From the NCBI RefSeq assembly GCF_907165195.1, contig NZ_OU015584.1:2108001-2172000 (forward strand): DNA of 64,000 nt, in the 5' to 3' direction. Source of the stretch: Parvicella tangerina. Lineage in GTDB: Bacteria; Bacteroidota; Bacteroidia; Flavobacteriales_D; Parvicellaceae. Positions 60,469 through 64,000 of the stretch are shown piece after piece (position 1 is the stretch's first letter; each line of letters begins with the position of its first letter). The translations under genes were made by a program, and so were the position numbers. The notes below the pieces were generated by a model. That model had not been told where the DNA came from and ran no database searches. It was given only the letters and a program-made list of their open reading frames with translations.

Positions 60469-60553
60469 CGCACAAATATAGGAGGTTATCTGGTTACAAA
60501 CTTCAATGATAAAAAAATCGTATTTTTACTCATCATACCAACGAACTAGAACA

Positions 60554-62422
60554 ATGAACTTAAAACCTTTAATCTTAACTCTTACACTGCTAGCTGCTTC
60601 CGTCTTATCTGCTCAAACCGTGCAGCAATTTGCAATTACTAAATCTGGAAAAGTTATTCCAAGTGCGGTTGAAGAAAAGTGGAATGCTAACCTTCAGCAC
60701 ATGGAAATGCCTTCTGTAAACGGATCTGGAGAAAAAGCGAAGCTTCTCCGAATGAAGCAAGAACAACAGAAGAAGTACCCAAGAAAATCGACTACGCTCA
60801 CAACAAAAGACTTTAACAATTCACTTGGAAGCAATGTGTTTTCGAGTGTTGAAGGGTTTGAAGGCAATGATTACAACAATAGAGTCCCTAACGATAATAC
60901 GATAGCTATTTCGAATGATGGAATACTTGTTTCAGCAATCAATAGTAAGTACTTAGTTTACGACACTCAAGCAGATACTACCATGGAAATTGGGTATCTG
61001 AATCAAATGGTTACGCCCTTTGGAATTCCTGCCTCTCGTAGCAAGTATGATCCTAAATTGACCTACGATCCGAACGAAGATCGATTCATTCTTTCCTTTC
61101 TGATCGGAAACATCTATCAAACGAGTCAGATTGCCATGTGTTTTTCAATAACGAATAACCCTATTGATGGATGGCATATTTATTTTCTGGACGGTAATGC
61201 ATTGGGCACCAACCATTGGACCGACTATCCAGCTATGATCGTTAACGAAGATGAGGTTTTTCTTACAGGCAACTTGTTGGAGAATAACACCTCTTGGCAA
61301 ACTGGATTTCATGAGTCGATTATTTGGCAAATTGACAAATGGGGAGGCTACAGAGGTGATACTTCATTGAATTTTCAAGTTTGGAGTGGACTTTTAGACG
61401 ACACTATTAAAATCAGAAACATTCACCCTGTTGAAGGGGCAAGAAGCTTGAGTGGTCCAAAACAATACTTCTTAAGCAACAAAAACTTCTCAGCGGAAAG
61501 TGACACGGTATATCTAATATCTATTGACAACACATTGGCAAGTGGTAGTGCGCAAATTGACATCAAACCATTGAGCACCCCAGACCATTACTTCTTAGCC
61601 CCAAACGCCCAGCAAAGCATAACAAAAGAATTAGCAACTAATGACAGTCGTGTGCTTGGAGCTGTGGTGGATGGAGACTGGATTCAATACGTCCACAATA
61701 CGTTAGATACGGCAAACGGTACATGCGCAGTGTATCACGGAACTATTAGAGGTATTGACTCGCCAACACCAATCGTTTCTGGCGTAACGATTTCAGACAC
61801 TGTAATGGATTTGGGTTACCCAAACATTGCTTCCTCAGCGAGTGCTTATGGAGACGAAGAATGTGTGATTGGATTCAACTTTACTTCACCAGTAGACACT
61901 AACGGTGTGGCATGCGTTTACTACAACAATACGGAAGAATATAGCAACATCATCAAACTCAAAACGGGTGATGCTCCGATCGATATCCTTTCAGGTACGC
62001 TAGATCGATGGGGGGATTATTTTGGCATCCAACGAAAGTTCAACGAACCTTGTAGTATTTGGTTGGCTGGCATGTATGGTAAAACTAACGAGAACGGATG
62101 TTGGATCAGCAATGTACGAACCAGCAGCTTTTGTGAAGAAAACTTCACAAATGTAGATGAAACCTCCTCTCCACATGCCCAAGTATTTCCAAACCCTGTT
62201 CATGATGTGGCAAGTATTGATTTCGATTGGCCAACAACAGAACCCGGCAACATAAAAATCGTTGACCTCTCTGGGAAATTGATTACAACGCTCTACGAGG
62301 ACCTCATCAAAAAAGGAGCGAACAGAATTTCATTTTTTGTAGATCACCTGCCATCTGGCATCTACTTTATTCAGGTAAGTAGTGAACACCATAGCGTAAC
62401 TAAAAAGTTCATTGTAGAATAG
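60554..62422 (+). CDS. large secreted protein with T9SS sorting domain
   Basis: A 622-residue exported protein. The signal peptide (LILTLTLLAASVLSAQ) is followed by a basic pro-like segment with a coiled region (KAKLLRMKQEQQKKYPRKS) and a beta-rich body (for example VPNDNTIAISNDGILVSAINS, YDPKLTYDPNEDRFILSFL). The C-terminus is a T9SS type A domain (AQVFPNPVHDVASIDFD ... PSGIYFIQVSSEHHSVTKKF). Body motifs resemble secreted bacterial beta-propeller-like proteins; no catalytic site was recognised. The ATG at 60554 gives the normal signal; an ATG at 60506 lies further upstream. A TATTTTTA box at 60521-60528 may be its promoter. Confidence 0.75.
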   Translation: MNLKPLILTLTLLAASVLSAQTVQQFAITKSGKVIPSAVEEKWNANLQHMEMPSVNGSGEKAKLLRMKQEQQKKYPRKSTTLTTKDFNNSLGSNVFSSVEGFEGNDYNNRVPNDNTIAISNDGILVSAINSKYLVYDTQADTTMEIGYLNQMVTPFGIPASRSKYDPKLTYDPNEDRFILSFLIGNIYQTSQIAMCFSITNNPIDGWHIYFLDGNALGTNHWTDYPAMIVNEDEVFLTGNLLENNTSWQTGFHESIIWQIDKWGGYRGDTSLNFQVWSGLLDDTIKIRNIHPVEGARSLSGPKQYFLSNKNFSAESDTVYLISIDNTLASGSAQIDIKPLSTPDHYFLAPNAQQSITKELATNDSRVLGAVVDGDWIQYVHNTLDTANGTCAVYHGTIRGIDSPTPIVSGVTISDTVMDLGYPNIASSASAYGDEECVIGFNFTSPVDTNGVACVYYNNTEEYSNIIKLKTGDAPIDILSGTLDRWGDYFGIQRKFNEPCSIWLAGMYGKTNENGCWISNVRTSSFCEENFTNVDETSSPHAQVFPNPVHDVASIDFDWPTTEPGNIKIVDLSGKLITTLYEDLIKKGANRISFFVDHLPSGIYFIQVSSEHHSVTKKFIVE

Positions 62423-62519
62423 CTTTATAGTAGTTGACTTTTATCATAATTGGATTTGACATAAATCATAAATGGAACCTTAATTAAAGCTGAACTTTGG
62501 GTTGATTAAAAACTCAATT

Positions 62520-63560
62520 ATGAAACCGAATATTGCTTTAACTATTCTAACTCTAGGACTTGTTCAAATTGGAATCTCTCAAAAGGTCGTTACACTGATC
62601 AGTGGAGGAAACCATGCTTTCTACAAAGGAAGTAATCCTTATCAAAGTGCTTACAATGATGCGGTTGATGGTGATACGATTATTCTACCAGGAGGTACTT
62701 TCAACGCTTTCTCCATAGACAAAGGGATAACCATCCTTGGAGATGGATATCGACCAGATAGCACTACTGCCAATGACCGAACCACTGTGAACGGTGCTTT
62801 TACTATTTATGAAAATGCAGACAATGTTCACTTTGAAGGTATTTATTTCAACAACAATATTACTGTTCAAAACAACCACAAAGCAGACAGCATCACTTTA
62901 AAGCGTTGCGAAATTGATGGTTCTATCACATTCACCGGAACAAGGTCTACTTCGTGTCATTCTCCTAAGATAATCGAATCGATTATTCGTGGGAGTATAA
63001 ACCTAAGTAATACTTATAATGCCTTGGTATCAAATTGTATAATAGAGGTTTCTGTTTTACACGCCTATGATGCTGCTATCCGTAACAATATTTTTCTAGG
63101 TTCTGGAGGGTATCTAGGGTATCCATATTATGACAACGCAGCGATTTACTATGGTGAGACTAGCCTAGTGGCTAATAATATATTCTATGCAGATGCTGGA
63201 GTTGGAATTATGGACAATACCTCTTATTATCTAATTCAAAACAACGTCTTTGTCATAACTCTTGGAACTTACACCAATAACACCGTTACGTCTAATTATC
63301 AAGGACAAACCCAATCAGGGTTATTTGTTAACAACGTCTCTGGAGCCACTTATGATTACAGTTCGGATTTCAACCTACAATTACCGGGAGTTTATCTAGG
63401 TGATGATGGAACCCAATGTGGTATTTATGGTGGATTACACCCTTTCAAAGAAGGCGGGCTACCTTTTCATCCTCACTATATAGAGCAAACCATTGATGGT
63501 TTCACAGATCCAAGTGGTATGATCAACGTTGATATCAAGGTTTCTGCTCAAGATCAATAA
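62520..63560 (+). CDS. secreted parallel beta-helix-like protein (paralogue 1)
   Basis: A 346-residue exported protein with a signal peptide ending near IGISQ. The body begins SAYNDAVDGDTIILPGGTF, then shows repeated Asn-rich turns (NADNVHFEGIYFNNNI, HKADSITLKRCEIDG, YNALVSNCIIEVS, AIRNNIFLGSGG, LVANNIFYADAG), the pattern of a right-handed beta-helix as in NosD/pectate-lyase-like proteins. There is no T9SS domain. It lies 98 bases after the T9SS gene, and 4 bases before a close relative. Confidence 0.7.
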   Translation: MKPNIALTILTLGLVQIGISQKVVTLISGGNHAFYKGSNPYQSAYNDAVDGDTIILPGGTFNAFSIDKGITILGDGYRPDSTTANDRTTVNGAFTIYENADNVHFEGIYFNNNITVQNNHKADSITLKRCEIDGSITFTGTRSTSCHSPKIIESIIRGSINLSNTYNALVSNCIIEVSVLHAYDAAIRNNIFLGSGGYLGYPYYDNAAIYYGETSLVANNIFYADAGVGIMDNTSYYLIQNNVFVITLGTYTNNTVTSNYQGQTQSGLFVNNVSGATYDYSSDFNLQLPGVYLGDDGTQCGIYGGLHPFKEGGLPFHPHYIEQTIDGFTDPSGMINVDIKVSAQDQ

Positions 63561-63564
63561 GACT

Positions 63565-64000
63565 ATGAAAACCATCATCCTCTCAATCATTTTGTTAGCG
63601 GGGCTAACAATTGATGCTCAGTACAAATTTGCTCTACACAGCAATGGAAATTCACAATTCTTTAGCTCGCTAGACCTTGCTTATAGCAGTGCATCAAACG
63701 GTGACACCATCTATATTCCAGGAGGAGCTTTCAACATCGCAGGAAATATGATAACCATAGATAAAGAGATTCATTTGGTTGGTGTTGGACATTACCCTGA
63801 TTCTACTTCAGCCACCTATTACTCCTACCTAAACGGAAACATTCGATTTATAACAGGTAGTGACCAATCCTCGGTTACTGGCCTGTATATTAACGGCAAC
63901 ATTAACTTGGGTAGCTCTTCTAGCAATCAAGATGTTAATCATCTCACTATTTCAAGATGTAACGTAGGTTCGATTCAATTTGGCTATACAAGTTCTGTGC
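63565..64000 (+). CDS. secreted parallel beta-helix-like protein (paralogue 2, cut by window end)
   Basis: The frame starts with ATG 4 bases after paralogue 1 and is open to the end of the window (145 codons). The signal peptide (IILSIILLAGLTIDAQ) and the following SLDLAYSSASNGDTIYIPGGAF, KEIHLVGVGHYPDSTSA and VTGLYINGNINLG segments align with paralogue 1 (DGDTIILPGGTF, KGITILGDGYRPDSTTA). The two therefore arose by tandem duplication. Confidence 0.7.
   Translation, partial: MKTIILSIILLAGLTIDAQYKFALHSNGNSQFFSSLDLAYSSASNGDTIYIPGGAFNIAGNMITIDKEIHLVGVGHYPDSTSATYYSYLNGNIRFITGSDQSSVTGLYINGNINLGSSSSNQDVNHLTISRCNVGSIQFGYTSSV

Overview
The window looks like a chromosomal segment from an AT-rich member of the Bacteroidota, most likely Flavobacteriales. 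This rests on type IX secretion (T9SS) C-terminal sorting domains, SprB repeats, a CarboxypepD_reg-like TonB receptor, an OmpP1/FadL protein, a CusA-type pump fused to its outer-membrane partner, and TAnnTTTG promoter boxes. No rRNA, tRNA or CRISPR array was recognised.

1-17.5 kb is ordinary backbone: the end of an alpha/beta hydrolase, a LolD-like ATPase, an AhpD-like protein, arsenite methyltransferase ArsM, a CYTH protein, a TPR-SpoIIE phosphatase, a J-domain/LRR fusion, a FadL + SGNH-lipoprotein operon, an amidohydrolase/M42 peptidase/YbaB operon, a LytTR regulator and a large SprB-repeat secreted hydrolase with a 423-bp internal duplication.

17.56-28.08 kb is the accessory region and the most interesting part. 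It reads as a gene-cassette array without an integrase in view (CALIN-like). All six cassettes are on the + strand: a YD-repeat secreted protein, a SIR2 protein, a small hydrolase, a T9SS hydrolase, an unknown gene, and a HigB/HigA toxin-antitoxin pair. They are separated by hairpin sites whose ends resemble integron attC boxes (RYYYAAC ... GTTRRRY). The sites are themselves colonised. An intact IS110-family element splits the first full site. Two complete group II introns without any open reading frame, plus one truncated copy, lie on the opposite strand, with their 3' ends precisely inside the left attC box. One intron has a canonical domain V with a CGC triad. The other two carry 50-nt and 30-nt insertions in and next to domain V.

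28.1-64 kb is backbone again: a TonB-type receptor, PabA/TrpG, an outer-membrane protein with calcium-type repeats, DNA polymerase I, an M28 lipoprotein, a DMT transporter, a heavy-metal RND efflux operon with its two-component system, a WD40-caspase protein with an outer-membrane neighbour, an ECF sigma factor with an anti-sigma/TonB-domain fusion, a cysteine dioxygenase-methyltransferase fusion, the biotin operon bioF-bioD-bioA, and secreted proteins including two tandem beta-helix-like paralogues, the last cut by the window end.
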